From: Methylosinus trichosporium OB3b
GTDB taxonomy: Bacteria; Pseudomonadota; Alphaproteobacteria; Rhizobiales; Beijerinckiaceae
Reading direction: 5' to 3'
Length of the DNA stretch: 64,000 nucleotides
Assembly: GCF_002752655.1 (NCBI RefSeq)
Contig: NZ_CP023737.1
Span: forward strand, 2,194,001-2,258,000
In this document: positions 1 to 8,695 of the stretch, piece after piece
Layout: each line of letters opens with the position of its first letter
How positions within the stretch are numbered: the first letter of the stretch is position 1
The notes under the pieces: model-generated
What the model saw: only the letters and a program-made list of their open reading frames with translations
What the model was told of the DNA's origin: nothing
The model's database searches: none
Position numbers and translations under genes: made by a program

Positions 1-645
1 GCAGAGCATGCCATCGCCGAGCGCGCGCGCGACTGCGGCCGCGATCCGGCGGAGATCACGCTCGTCTGCGTCTCCAAGACCTTTCCCGGCGAGGCGGTGA
101 TCCCGCTGCTCGAAGCCGGCCATCGCGTCTTCGGCGAGAACAAGGTGCAGGAGGCGCGCGCCAAATGGGGGCCGCTGCGGGAGCGATTTCCCGTGGAGCT
201 GCATCTCATCGGTCCGCTGCAATCCAACAAGGCGCGCGAGGCCGTCGAGACCTTCGACGTCATCGAGAGCGTGGACCGCCCGAAGATCGCCGAGGCCATC
301 GCCGCCGAGATCGCGCGCCAGGGGCGGCGTCCGCGCCTTCTCGTGCAGGTCAACACCGGCGAGGAGCCGCAGAAGGCCGGCGTGCGGCCGCAGGAGGCCG
401 ACGCCTTCATAAAGCAGTGCCGCGAGCAATTTGGGCTCGAGATCGCCGGGCTGATGTGCGTGCCGCCGGTCGATCAGCAGGCCTCGCCGCATTTCGCGCT
501 GCTCGCGGCGATCGCGCGGCGCAACGGGCTGAAGGATCTGTCTATGGGCATGAGCGCCGATTACGAGCTCGCCATTCAGCTCGGCGCGACCCATGTGCGC
601 ATTGGATCGGCGATCATGGGCGAGCGCGATTATTCGAAAGGCTGA
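1..645 (+). CDS. YggS/PROSC-family PLP homeostasis protein, 5' end missing
   Basis: Cytosolic pyridoxal-phosphate-binding protein of the YggS/PROSC family, thought to buffer PLP and influence amino-acid homeostasis; no enzyme reaction is established for the family. The frame is open from base 1, so the N-terminus lies outside the window. The motif LVCVSKT places the PLP lysine at codon 26 (bases 76-78). It is followed by the family segments FGENKVQEA, HLIGPLQSNK, VNTGEEPQKAG and LSMGMSADYELAIQLGATHVR near the C-terminus. About 214 codons are visible of a usual 220-240. The 3' end overlaps the convergent L,D-transpeptidase gene by 16 bp. Family assignment is firm; the true start cannot be seen. 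Confidence 0.93.
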   Translation, partial: AEHAIAERARDCGRDPAEITLVCVSKTFPGEAVIPLLEAGHRVFGENKVQEARAKWGPLRERFPVELHLIGPLQSNKAREAVETFDVIESVDRPKIAEAIAAEIARQGRRPRLLVQVNTGEEPQKAGVRPQEADAFIKQCREQFGLEIAGLMCVPPVDQQASPHFALLAAIARRNGLKDLSMGMSADYELAIQLGATHVRIGSAIMGERDYSKG

Positions 646-1196
646 TCGATCGCGATCCGCACGCCGCGCGCGAGCCGTGGCAGCAGCCGCGCCATGTCGC
701 GCGCGCGCAGCGCCACGCAGCCGGCGGTCGGACCGAGATCCAGCGTCGCAATGTGAAAGAAGATCGCGCTGCCGCGCCCGAGCGCGCGCGGACGGATATT
801 GTAGTCGAGCACGCCGACGACGTCATAGAGCCGGTCGTCTCGCCACAGGCGCTCATGGCCGAGCTTCGTCGGCGCGCGCAGCGGATGATTATAGGAGAAG
901 GACGCCGGATCGTCGCACCAGAGATCGTCCGGCCGGATGAAGCGCGAGGGAATGGCGCAGGCCGCCGCCCGTCCGGGCCGCAGCAGCAGCTGCAGCAGCC
1001 GCAGCCGTCCCGCCGGCGTCGCGCCGTCGCCTTCGCGCTTGGCGCGGGTGACGCCGGCGCGGCCGATGGCGCAGGGAAGGACGAGCGTCCCCGCGATGAG
1101 CTTGCCCCTGTGGCTCGGCGCGCCGTCGAAGCGGCGGGCCACGCGCAGGAGGCGAAGGCCGCGGACGCGCGGCGGGCGGGAGAAGAGGGCGGACAT
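630..1196 (-). CDS. L,D-transpeptidase (YkuD) family protein
   Basis: Probable periplasmic L,D-transpeptidase that would crosslink peptidoglycan or attach proteins to it. The 188-aa product carries the catalytic pattern near its C-terminus: a His in FFHIAT, then TAGCVAL with the nucleophilic Cys, matching the H-x(n)-[ST]-x-GC pattern of the YkuD fold. The region before it (WCDDPASFSYNHPLR) is also typical of the short alphaproteobacterial versions. The ATG at 1196 gives MSALFSRPPR; no convincing signal peptide is seen, so an upstream start is not excluded although the frame stays open. It is divergent from the winged-helix gene at 1266 across 69 bp and converges on the YggS gene. Confidence 0.8.
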   Translation of the reverse strand: MSALFSRPPRVRGLRLLRVARRFDGAPSHRGKLIAGTLVLPCAIGRAGVTRAKREGDGATPAGRLRLLQLLLRPGRAAACAIPSRFIRPDDLWCDDPASFSYNHPLRAPTKLGHERLWRDDRLYDVVGVLDYNIRPRALGRGSAIFFHIATLDLGPTAGCVALRARDMARLLPRLARGVRIAIDQPFE

Positions 1197-1265
1197 GGCG
1201 TTCTTCTTTACACTCCCGGCGCGCCGGGAGAAAATCGAACGGCGCCGGCGCGAGCCGAGCCGCTC

Positions 1266-1961
1266 ATGTTCGGTGAGGAGAGAGCGCCGGAGGTCCATTT
1301 CGTGTCGCCGCCGCGTCGCATCCTGATCGCCGCAGCGCCGAGCCTGCGCGGAGCGCTGGTCGAGCAATTCGCCCTCCATCCCGATTTCGTGATCCTGGAC
1401 GCGAGCGCCATCGACGCGGCGAAGACGCTCATCGCCGCCGGCGCGCTCGATATTCTGCTCGTCGATGCGGAGAGCGGAGCGGCGCTCGCCGGCGTGATGC
1501 AGCGATTCGAGGGACCTGTTCTGCGGATCGGCGAGGGCTCCTCCCCCACCCCGGGGACCATCCGCATCGCGCGTCCCTTTCGCTTCCCCGATCTGCTGGC
1601 GCGGCTGCGCGTCGCGAGCGGCGCGAAGGCGCGGGAGGTCGACATCGGCGCCCGCCGCTTCCGGCCCGGCGCTTTCGAGCTCGTCGACGCGGCCGGGCGC
1701 CGGCTGCCGCTCACCGAGAAGGAATCGGCGATTCTCACCCGGCTCGTCGAAGCCGATGGGGAGATCGTGACGAAGGAGATATTGCTGCGCGACATTTGGG
1801 GCTATCGTCCCGATGTGACGACTCGGACGCTGGAGGTTCATCTCAGCCGCCTGCGTCGCAAGATCGGCGCGCCAGGGCGGCTGTTGATCGCGAGGAACAA
1901 CGGCTATCGCCTCGTGTTCCGGCGACGCAGCGACGAGGAGGCGACGCGCAACGGACTCTGA
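1266..1961 (+). CDS. OmpR-type winged-helix regulator with degenerate receiver
   Basis: Transcription regulator of 231 aa. The C-terminal part (about residues 125-220) is a Trans_reg_C winged helix, with LTEKESAILTRLVE, EILLRDIWGY and TTRTLEVHLSRLRRKIG leading to NNGYRLVF. The N-terminal ~115 residues look like a receiver but lack the usual acidic pair after beta1 (ILIAAAPSLR). One candidate acceptor Asp remains in ILLVDAESG, and the usual Lys-Pro is Arg-Pro in ARPFRF. It may therefore act without classical phosphorylation. No kinase gene is adjacent. The cNMP-binding gene begins 15 bp downstream, so the two are probably co-transcribed. The ATG at 1266 gives MFGEERAP; the frame is open further upstream but runs antisense through the L,D-transpeptidase gene. 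Confidence 0.82.
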   Translation: MFGEERAPEVHFVSPPRRILIAAAPSLRGALVEQFALHPDFVILDASAIDAAKTLIAAGALDILLVDAESGAALAGVMQRFEGPVLRIGEGSSPTPGTIRIARPFRFPDLLARLRVASGAKAREVDIGARRFRPGAFELVDAAGRRLPLTEKESAILTRLVEADGEIVTKEILLRDIWGYRPDVTTRTLEVHLSRLRRKIGAPGRLLIARNNGYRLVFRRRSDEEATRNGL

Positions 1962-1976
1962 AAGGGCGCGGGAGAC

Positions 1977-2414
1977 ATGGCTCTCGAGGACGACATCGCC
2001 AATCTGCGGCGCATCTCTTTGTTCGAGGATTTCGAGACCGAGGCGCTGCGCCTGCTCGTGTTCGGCTCCGAGACCAAGCTGCTGCGCGCCGGCGACGCGC
2101 TGTTCCGGCGCGGCGAGCCGTCGGACGGCGGCTATATTCTCACCGGCGGCTCGATCGCGCTGGAGAAGCATGACGACGGCCGGCCCGCCGAGAAGATCCT
2201 GCGCCCGGTCGCGCTGATCGGCGAGACCGCGCTGATCGCAGAAACCACTCGCCCGATCACGGCCATGGCGCGGGAGCCGGCGACGACGCTGAAGATCACC
2301 CGCGCTCTGTTCCACCGGCTGCTCGAGGAATATCCCGCCACCACTCTGCGCGTGCGCCGGCGCCTCGCCGAGCGGTTGACGCTGCTCGCGCGCGAACTCG
2401 CTCTCGCGTCTTGA
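1977..2414 (+). CDS. Stand-alone cyclic-nucleotide-binding-domain protein
   Basis: A 145-aa protein made almost only of a Crp-like cNMP-binding beta-barrel. It starts LRRISLFEDFETEALRLL, followed by FRRGEPSDGGYILTGGSI and the turn LIGETALIAETTRPITAMA. The phosphate-binding cassette lacks the full G-E-L-A-L-x(n)-R-A form seen in cAMP-binding Crp, so ligand binding is uncertain. There is no DNA-binding helix-turn-helix. It ends with an arginine-rich helix. Its place 15 bp after the OmpR-like gene suggests the two act together, but the partner and ligand are unknown. Confidence 0.82.
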   Translation: MALEDDIANLRRISLFEDFETEALRLLVFGSETKLLRAGDALFRRGEPSDGGYILTGGSIALEKHDDGRPAEKILRPVALIGETALIAETTRPITAMAREPATTLKITRALFHRLLEEYPATTLRVRRRLAERLTLLARELALAS

Positions 2415-2553
2415 GCGACCGTCGCCGCGAGAATCCCGCGGGCGCGCTCTCGACGGCGGGGCGATTCCCTCCTAATTTATGAAAATTGCGAGTAGGGGCG
2501 CATCGTGTTCCGGCGCGCGGCCAGCGTCGCGCCGCCGGCGAGGAGGAAAAGCC

Positions 2554-3171
2554 ATGTCCTATCCCGCCCATTTCGGCGCCACGGCGGCGCTCGGCGCGAC
2601 AATCGCGCTCGCCTTCGTCCCGTCCGACAGCTTCGCCGCGCCGACCAGCGTCGCCGGCCGATCGACCGTGGAACTGCCCTCCCAGGTCGAGACCGTCGCC
2701 TATTGCGCCATACGACACCGTCACCGCGGCTACGCGCGCAGCCGCATCAGGCATGTCTATCATTACGTCTATGGGAGCCCGGCGCCGATCGTGAGCAGCG
2801 CCTACCCCGTCTACTCTGACAATCCTTATTATTACAACTACAGCTATGGCTATCCTTATTACGGCTACGGCTACGGCTACGGCTATCCTTATTACGGTTA
2901 CGGCTATGGCTCCCCCGTTTATTCCAGCGGCTGGGGCTATCGCCGACCAATCGTCGGATGGGGCGGCGGCTGGGGCGGCCGGCGCGTCGGCTATTGGGGC
3001 GGCGGCCGGGGCTTCGGTGGCGGTTGGGGAGGCGGCCGGGGCTTCGGCGGCGGCTGGGGAGGCGGTCGCGGATTCGGCGGCGGCTGGGGAGGCGGTCATG
3101 GCTTCGGCGGTCATGGCTTCGGCGGCGGCTTCCATCACGGCGGCTTCGGCGGGTTCCACGGCGGGCGTTGA
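2554..3171 (+). CDS. Gly/Tyr/Trp-rich secreted repeat protein
   Basis: A 205-aa protein with a likely signal peptide (MSYPAHFGATAALGATIALAFVP up to about SFAAP). The middle is Tyr-rich (repeats of YGYGYPYY around residues 90-125). The C-terminal third is built of decapeptide repeats close to WGGGRGFGGG, encoded by about four 30-bp DNA repeats from about 2996 to 3110, then GFGGHGFGGGFHHGG. No catalytic motif is seen. Such low-complexity proteins in Hyphomicrobiales are usually called hypothetical, and an envelope or structural role is only a guess. The start is supported by AGGAGG at 2541-2546, 7 bp before the ATG. Confidence 0.75.
   Translation: MSYPAHFGATAALGATIALAFVPSDSFAAPTSVAGRSTVELPSQVETVAYCAIRHRHRGYARSRIRHVYHYVYGSPAPIVSSAYPVYSDNPYYYNYSYGYPYYGYGYGYGYPYYGYGYGSPVYSSGWGYRRPIVGWGGGWGGRRVGYWGGGRGFGGGWGGGRGFGGGWGGGRGFGGGWGGGHGFGGHGFGGGFHHGGFGGFHGGR
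2996..3110 (+). repeat. 30-bp tandem repeats coding WGGGRGFGGG
   Basis: About four head-to-tail copies of a 30-bp unit within the Gly-rich gene. Copies differ mostly at third positions, and one changes Arg to His. The unit length is a multiple of three, so copy-number changes keep the frame. Confidence 0.85.
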
Positions 3172-3299
3172 CGTCACACCCTGGTTTCGCGCCGGGCCGA
3201 TGCGCCCGGCGCGGCGCCATTCGCCGCATTCCATCGGCGGCCGGAGCCGATATGCTCGTCCTCGCGATTCGTCCGAAGCGTGAGAGAAGAGCGACCGTG

Positions 3300-4631
3300 A
3301 TGGAAAGAGACGACGAAGGCCGCGCCGCCGCGGCGAGCCGGCTGCAGGAGCATGAAGCGCGCGCCGCAATTCTCGCGGAGCTGCACGCGAGGCCGTTCCT
3401 GCCGATCGAGCTGCCGCAGCGCATCTATCATTTCGCTTTTGCGACCAATGAGGACGAGGCCCGCGCCGACCGCGCCGCGCTCGCCGAGCTGCTGCGCTCG
3501 CATATGCTGCCGTCGCCGACCGGCGACGCCAAATTCCAGCGCCTCTCGATCGGCGACTGGCGACTGCGCTGGGAGCAGCACACCGAGTTCACCACCTACA
3601 CCTGGTCCACGCAGAAGGAGGCGGGCGAGCCCTTTACTCATCCCGATCCGCTCGGCGCCGGCGAGTTCGCGTTTCGGGCGCCGGGCCGGCTGATCGTCGC
3701 CACCCATCTTTGCGCCGTCGAGGGCGGCCATTCCCACGAGGCGTTCGCGCAGCTGTTCAACTCGCAGAGCCTCTGCCTCGTGCGCGCGGCCAAGGGCGCC
3801 GCGCACGTGATGACCGATTTCGCCGTCGATCCCTTCGGCTTCACCCGGCTGCTGGTGAAGACGGGCGGCATCGGCGCGCTGGAGACGGGGCGGCTGCTGC
3901 AGCGCGTGCTGGAGATCGAGACCTATCGCACCATGGCCCTGCTCGGCCTGCCGGAGGCGCGGGCCGCCGGGCCTCAGTTGCGGGCGATGGAGAGCGAGAT
4001 TTCCGACGTCACCCATGCGCTCAGCCAGACCCAGGACATGCGCACGAGCCGCGATCTCCTGAAGCGCTCGAGCGATCTCCTCGCCAAGAGCGAGGCGCTG
4101 TCGACGCGCACCGCCTTCCGCTTCGGCGCCAGCCGCGCCTATCACGCCATAGTGAAGAACCGACTGGCCCTGATCCAGGAGGCGAAGGAGAGCCATTACA
4201 CGACCATCTCCGCCTTCTTCAGCGCCCGGCTCGATCCGGCGATCGAGACCTGCAACGCTTTCGAGGCGCGGCAGGCGCGGCTCGCCGCCCAGGTCGAGCG
4301 CGCCGTCGACCTGATGCGCACCGGCATCACCTTCGAGCTCGAGCAGCAGAACCGCGATCTGCTCGACGACATGAACCGCCGCGCGCGGCTGCAGATGCGC
4401 CTGCAGAAGCTGGTCGGCGGCCTCTCCATCGCCGCGCTCAGCTATTATGTCGCCGGCCTCTCGCTGTATTTCTTCAAGGGCGTGAAGGACGCCGGCTTCC
4501 TGCCCTTCGGCTTCACCGGCGAGGAGGCGGCCGCCACGGCCATGCCTCTGGTGATCTTGGGGGCCTGGGCGTTCTGGCAGCGGGTGAAGCGGCTCTCGGC
4601 CAAGGCGCAGGAGGAGGAGCGCGTCAGCTGA
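3300..4631 (+). CDS. DUF3422 family membrane-anchored protein
   Basis: A 443-aa protein of the DUF3422 family, which has no known biochemical function. The N-terminal half holds the family sequence ELHARPFLPIELPQRIYHFAF, and the centre is helical, with long charged stretches around residues 230-330. The C-terminus has two hydrophobic segments, SIAALSYYVAGLSLYFF and a second in ATAMPLVILGAWAFW, that probably anchor it in the inner membrane. The length is normal for the family. The ATG at 3300 follows the GAGAGAAGAGCG sequence, a plausible ribosome site. It stands alone, 128 bp after the Gly-rich gene. Confidence 0.85.
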   Translation: MERDDEGRAAAASRLQEHEARAAILAELHARPFLPIELPQRIYHFAFATNEDEARADRAALAELLRSHMLPSPTGDAKFQRLSIGDWRLRWEQHTEFTTYTWSTQKEAGEPFTHPDPLGAGEFAFRAPGRLIVATHLCAVEGGHSHEAFAQLFNSQSLCLVRAAKGAAHVMTDFAVDPFGFTRLLVKTGGIGALETGRLLQRVLEIETYRTMALLGLPEARAAGPQLRAMESEISDVTHALSQTQDMRTSRDLLKRSSDLLAKSEALSTRTAFRFGASRAYHAIVKNRLALIQEAKESHYTTISAFFSARLDPAIETCNAFEARQARLAAQVERAVDLMRTGITFELEQQNRDLLDDMNRRARLQMRLQKLVGGLSIAALSYYVAGLSLYFFKGVKDAGFLPFGFTGEEAAATAMPLVILGAWAFWQRVKRLSAKAQEEERVS

Positions 4632-5092
4632 CGCGCTCCAGCGCCCTATCTCCGGCGCGAATTACTAGACTTTTATGAAATACATCTTGTTTAAACGAGC
4701 AGAATTGCTAGAATTGATTTTATTTCCATAGGCCGCCCTCTCCGACATTCGCTCGGCAGCAGAAATACGGTGCGAGGCAAACAATTGAAAATCATCATGT
4801 ATTTTCCGCCGGCGCGCCAGCTCGCGCCAACATAAGTAAATGCCCTAATTTTGGATTCGCTCGCCAGCAAGTATTGACGAGCATCGACCCCGCTCGCGGT
4901 CGGGAAGAAACTTCGAAGAAGACAAGAAGAGGGCAGGAGATGAGCAAAGCCATACGTACGCATTCGATCAATTTGAGATATTTCTTTTCATGATTTTACC
5001 TGTCTTTGATCCGATGGAGGCGCCCTTGTCCTTCTGAGCCGCCGCCGCCCGCCGGGCGTGTCCATGTTTGCGTAACGCGTAAGGAGCTCATC
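4632..5092. other. 461-bp intergenic region, AT-richer than surroundings
   Basis: A gene-poor stretch whose base composition is clearly lower in G+C than its flanks (for example around 4665-4730 and 4960-5000). A 90-codon open frame on the minus strand (4691-4963) has no family resemblance and no good ribosome site, so it is not called. An AAGGAG at 5081-5086 serves the downstream gene. No RNA gene or clear terminator was recognised. Confidence 0.5.
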
Positions 5093-5530
5093 ATGATTTC
5101 TGTGTCGGAATGCGCGGCCATCGCCGGCCTCGCGTCGAACGAGCTGGTTCTGGGCGCCGCTCCCTCTGCGAAGCACCGCTCGCTGCTGACGAGCTATCTG
5201 CTCAACGCCCACAAGGGCCTCGACACCGTGCGCGGCGCCATCGTCGCCGATCTGCGCCGCTTCCTCGATCTCGGCGTGCCGGCGCGCGCCGCCGATCTCC
5301 TGATCGTGCTGCGGATGCTGCTGACCCTTCATCCGGCGGCGCGCTGGCCGGCGCTCGCGCTTGCGCATGCGGAGCCGCTCGAGGCCCGCCGTCACGATGC
5401 TGTGGTGCTGGCCTTCTCGCGCCGCCCACGACGCGTCGAGCCCAGCGAGCCGCGCTTCTTCGAGTCTCCGAACGATCCGATCTATGCGAAGCGCCGCGCG
5501 CGAAGCGCGCAACTGCGCCGCGACAGCTGA
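5093..5530 (+). CDS. Hypothetical protein, 145 aa
   Basis: Not recognised. The product is alanine- and arginine-rich and probably alpha-helical in residues 1-100 (SECAAIAGLASNELVLGA, then LLTSYLLNAHKGLDTVRGAI). Its C-terminal tail is basic and disordered (FSRRPRRVEPSEPRFFES). There is no signal peptide or membrane segment. The start is supported by AAGGAG 6 bp upstream of ATG 5093. It converges on glyS, and the hairpin at 5555-5586 lies between them. The tail pattern resembles small conserved hypothetical proteins of Methylocystaceae, but this is only an impression. Confidence 0.6.
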   Translation: MISVSECAAIAGLASNELVLGAAPSAKHRSLLTSYLLNAHKGLDTVRGAIVADLRRFLDLGVPARAADLLIVLRMLLTLHPAARWPALALAHAEPLEARRHDAVVLAFSRRPRRVEPSEPRFFESPNDPIYAKRRARSAQLRRDS

Positions 5531-5554
5531 CGGCCGGCGCCGGACCGCGCTCCT

Positions 5555-5586
5555 AAAAAGGCGGCTCGCGGGCCTTGCCGCGAGCC
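5555..5586 (-). terminator. Intrinsic terminator of glyS (possibly bidirectional)
   Basis: A perfect 9-bp stem (5563-5571 with 5578-5586, loop GCCTTG) is followed on the minus strand by GCCTTTTTAGG. It lies 6 bp beyond the glyS stop codon. On the plus strand the same stem is followed by only a weak pyrimidine tract, so it probably works mainly for glyS. Confidence 0.8.
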
Positions 5587-5592
5587 CTTCGT

Positions 5593-7929
5593 TCACGCCA
5601 CCTTGGCAAAATCGGCGACCTGCAGCATGGCGCCGCGCAGCTCGGCGAGCAGGCGCAGCCGGTTGAGCCGCAGCTTCTCGTCCTCGCAATTGACCGTCAC
5701 CTGATCGAAGAAGGCGTCGACCGGCTCGCGCAGCTTGGCGAGCGCCCGCATCGCGCCCTCGAAATTCTCCGCCTCGAGCCGCTCCGCCGTCTCCTCGCGC
5801 GCGCGCTTGACCGCCGCGGCGAGCTTGTGCTCGGGCTGCTCCATGCGCAAATTGGGATGGTGCGGCGTGTCATAGGCGCCGGCCCCGTCCTTCTTCTCCT
5901 CGATCTTGAGAATATTGGCCGCGCGGCGAAAGCCCGCGAGCAGATTCTTGCCGTCGTCGGTGTCGAGGAACTTGGCCAGAGCCTCGACCTTGCGGGTGAT
6001 GGTGAGCAGATCATCCGGCATCTTCGCGCTCCCTTCCCGAACCTGCGCCGAAGCAGAGGCTCCGAGCGCCGCATCGATCAGGTCATATCGGGCGCCTCGA
6101 TCGCGAAGATAGACCTTCAGGCGATCGATGAAGAAGGCGAGGAGGTCGGCGGCGTTGGCCTCGAGCAGCGACGGCAGAGTCTCGCGCATGAAGATTTCCG
6201 CCTGCGCGGACGGAGCCTCGGCGCCTTTCTCGCGGCCGACCGCCGCGAGCTGCGTTTCGATATCGGCGCGCAGATGCGTCAGCGCATCCGCCGAGAGGCT
6301 CGCGGCGCCGGTCGGCGAAAGATCGCAGCCGACGCGCTCGACCTCGCTCGTCACCAGATCGCGCAAGGGCGTGCGCGCGTCGAACCAGATCGTCGCTTGG
6401 GCCGCGGCGAATGCGTCGCGCAACGGCAGGCGCAGCTCACTCTCGAGCGCGATGCGAATGACGCCGAGCGCGGCGCGGCGCAGCGCATAAGGGTCCTTGC
6501 TCCCGGTCGGCTTCTCGTCGATCGCCCAGAAGCCGACCAGCGTGTCGAGCTTGTCGGCGAGCGCCACGGCGATCGACACGGGATTCGTCGGAATGCGGTC
6601 GTTCGGCCCCTGCGGCTTGTAGTGGTCTTCCAGCGCCGCCGCGACATCGGCGTCCTCGCCCTGCGCCCTCGCATAATAACGGCCCATTAGTCCTTGCAGC
6701 TCGGGGAATTCGCCGACCATTTCGGTGACGAGATCGGCTTTCGCCAAACGCGCCGCGCGCTCGGCCTTGTCGGCGTCGGCGCCGATGAGCGGCGCCAGCT
6801 CGCGCGCCAGCGCGGCGATGCGCGCGACGCGCTCACCCTGTGTCCCGAGCTTCTCGTGGAAGACGATGTTGTCGAGCTTGGGCAGGCGCTCCTCGAGCTT
6901 GGTCTTCAGATCGGTCTCATAGAAGAATTTCGCGTCCGACAACCTGGCCGCAATGACGCGCTGATTGCCGCCGACGATGGTGGCGCCGCCGTCATTCGCC
7001 TCGACATTGGCGACGAGAATGAACTTGTTGGCGAGCCCGCCGTCGGCGCGCTTCAGCACGAAACATTTCTGATTGACGCGAATGGTGGCGCGAATGACTT
7101 CCGGCGGAATGGAGAGGAAGCTCTCGTCGAAAGCGCCCATCAGCGTGACCGGCCATTCGACGAGGCCGGCGACCTCCTCGAGCAGCGCCGCGTCCTCGAC
7201 CAGCTCGAGGCCCTGCGCCATGGCGAGAGTGCGCGCGTCATGCAGCACGATGTCGCGCCGCCGCGCCGCGTCGAGCACCACCTTCGCCTTCTCCAGCGCC
7301 GGCGCGTAATCGTCGAAGCGCCGCACGGAGAAACCCTGCGGCGCCATGAAGCGATGGCCGAAAGCGACATTGCCGCTCTCGATTCCGTCGACCGAGAAGC
7401 GAACCACCTCGGGCGTCTCCGTCTCCGGCCCGAAGGTGGCGAGGATGGATTGCAGCGGGCGCACCCAGCGCAGCGAATCGAGCTTCGCCGAGGCGGCGCC
7501 CCAGCGCATCGACTTCGGCCAGGGAAAGCCCTTCACAACTCCCGGCAGCACATCCGCCAGCACTTGAATCGTCTCGCGCCCGGCGCGCTCGATGACGGCG
7601 ACATAGAACTCGCCCTTCTTCGGATCCTTCTCGATCTTCGCTTCGTCGATCGAGGCGAGGCCGGCGCTCTTCAAGAAGCCGGCGATGGCGGCCTCCGGCG
7701 CGCCGACGCGCGGCCCCTTCTTCTCCTCACGCACATCGGGCTGGCGCGCCGGCAGTCCGGCGACATGCAGCGCCAGCCGGCGCGGCGTCGCATGGGAGGC
7801 CGCGCCCTCATAGGCGAGCCCGCGCTCGGCGAGCGCGCCGCAGACGAGCCGCTGCAGATCATCGGCCGCCTGACGCTGCATGCGGGCGGGAATTTCTTCG
7901 GAGAACAGCTCGAGGAGAAGGTCGGGCAT
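5593..7929 (-). CDS. glyS: Glycyl-tRNA synthetase beta subunit
   Basis: Beta chain of the bacterial alpha2beta2 glycyl-tRNA synthetase, which charges tRNA-Gly in the cytoplasm. The N-terminus [16 protein letters not shown], followed by TPRRLALHV, is diagnostic. Further family blocks include [10 protein letters not shown], the HD-like region [26 protein letters not shown] and the C-terminal anticodon-binding helices ([20 protein letters not shown]). At 778 aa it is long for the family (about 690-760). ATG 7929 is chosen because the family N-terminus starts there. The catalytic alpha subunit glyQ normally lies just upstream, but upstream are palindromic repeats and a DUF559 gene, and glyQ is not in the window. 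Confidence 0.97.
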   Translation of the reverse strand: MPDLLLELFSEEIPARMQRQAADDLQRLVCGALAERGLAYEGAASHATPRRLALHVAGLPARQPDVREEKKGPRVGAPEAAIAGFLKSAGLASIDEAKIEKDPKKGEFYVAVIERAGRETIQVLADVLPGVVKGFPWPKSMRWGAASAKLDSLRWVRPLQSILATFGPETETPEVVRFSVDGIESGNVAFGHRFMAPQGFSVRRFDDYAPALEKAKVVLDAARRRDIVLHDARTLAMAQGLELVEDAALLEEVAGLVEWPVTLMGAFDESFLSIPPEVIRATIRVNQKCFVLKRADGGLANKFILVANVEANDGGATIVGGNQRVIAARLSDAKFFYETDLKTKLEERLPKLDNIVFHEKLGTQGERVARIAALARELAPLIGADADKAERAARLAKADLVTEMVGEFPELQGLMGRYYARAQGEDADVAAALEDHYKPQGPNDRIPTNPVSIAVALADKLDTLVGFWAIDEKPTGSKDPYALRRAALGVIRIALESELRLPLRDAFAAAQATIWFDARTPLRDLVTSEVERVGCDLSPTGAASLSADALTHLRADIETQLAAVGREKGAEAPSAQAEIFMRETLPSLLEANAADLLAFFIDRLKVYLRDRGARYDLIDAALGASASAQVREGSAKMPDDLLTITRKVEALAKFLDTDDGKNLLAGFRRAANILKIEEKKDGAGAYDTPHHPNLRMEQPEHKLAAAVKRAREETAERLEAENFEGAMRALAKLREPVDAFFDQVTVNCEDEKLRLNRLRLLAELRGAMLQVADFAKVA

Positions 7930-7970
7930 CGCTTTATCTGCATCTGTGTCTGAGAGGAGAAACCGCGCAG

Positions 7971-8100
7971 CCCTCCACCCTCCCCTCGAGGGGGAGGGTC
8001 GGCGTGCGAAGCACGACGGGGTGGGGTGCTCCCCGAGTCTCGGCGGTGAACCCCACCCCGCGCCTTCGGCGCGACCCTCCCCCTGAAGGGGAGGGTGGGC
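7971..8100. repeat. Palindromic interspersed repeat (type 1)
   Basis: Intergenic element with outer arms CCACCCTCCCCTCGAGGGGG and CCCCTGAAGGGGAGGGTGGG that fold back on each other. Inner GGGGTGGGG and CCCCACCCC arms flank a central spacer. It lies between glyS and the DUF559 gene. Related but diverged elements are at 8594-8688, 10124-10277, 10901-10938, 23741-23921, 34270-34311 and 40408-40439. Confidence 0.85.
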
Positions 8101-8134
8101 TTTCCGCAATATCGCGCAGAAGCATGTGGCGGCC

Positions 8135-8542
8135 TCAATCTTTTCGATCGGCGGACGCAGCTTTCGGCTCGACGCCGAGCGAGCCGTACAGCGCCGCGTA
8201 AATCGTGTCGAGCACGCCGTCGATGTTCTCGAACACCTCATGGTTCCAAAATCGGAGAATGCGATAGCCTTCGTTTTCCAGCCAGCGAGTCCGCGCGAGA
8301 TCTCGCTCCTGCGCGCCCTCCTCGGTGTGCGACGGCCCATCGATCTCGATCAGCAACTTCCTGCTGAGACAGGCGAAATCGACGACATAAGGCCCGATCG
8401 GCGCTTGCCGTCGAAAATGCGTACGCAGCAGTGGGACGCGGTCGAGATTTTGCCAGAGCCTTTGTTCGGCGCTGGTCGCATTCGCGCGCAGCCGCCGGGC
8501 GGTTTCAAGACGAAATCGACGGAGCTTATCGTTGCTGCGCAT
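8135..8542 (-). CDS. DUF559 domain protein (Vsr/PD-(D/E)XK nuclease-like)
   Basis: A 135-aa protein of the DUF559 group, related in fold to very-short-patch-repair endonucleases. Visible motifs are [17 protein letters not shown], then [16 protein letters not shown] with the catalytic-type Asp, [10 protein letters not shown] supplying the E-x-D element, and [18 protein letters not shown] near the end. Function in the cell is unknown; a DNA-repair or nuclease role is inferred from fold only. The ATG at 8542 begins [10 protein letters not shown]. The frame stays open upstream into a palindromic repeat, which is not likely to be coding. It lies between glyS and trxB. Confidence 0.85.
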   Translation of the reverse strand: MRSNDKLRRFRLETARRLRANATSAEQRLWQNLDRVPLLRTHFRRQAPIGPYVVDFACLSRKLLIEIDGPSHTEEGAQERDLARTRWLENEGYRILRFWNHEVFENIDGVLDTIYAALYGSLGVEPKAASADRKD

Positions 8543-8593
8543 GAATATATCGCCTCTCTCATCCCCCGATAGGGAGGCCTCGACCTGCCGTGC

Positions 8594-8688
8594 AGCCCGG
8601 GTGAGGTGGCGTTCCCCGAGCCTCAGCGGCGGGTCCCCACCCGCGCCTGCGGCGCGAGCCTCCCCCTTCAAGGCGAGGGTGGCGCGCG
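8594..8688. repeat. Palindromic interspersed repeat (type 1, diverged)
   Basis: Related to the element at 7971-8100. It shares the GTTCCCCGAG...CGGCGG...CCCCACCC centre and the CCTCCCCCTTCAAGGCGAGGGTGG right arm, while the left arm is degraded. It sits between the DUF559 gene and the trxB stop codon. Confidence 0.7.
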
Positions 8689-8695
8689 GGATCAT

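Noticed and set aside
2996..3110. Short regular repeats that could look like a CRISPR array
   Set aside because: The 30-bp units are contiguous without spacers and code for Gly-rich decapeptides.
4691..4963. 90-codon open frame on the minus strand in the AT-richer gap
   Set aside because: No family resemblance, poor ribosome site, and a composition that looks non-coding.
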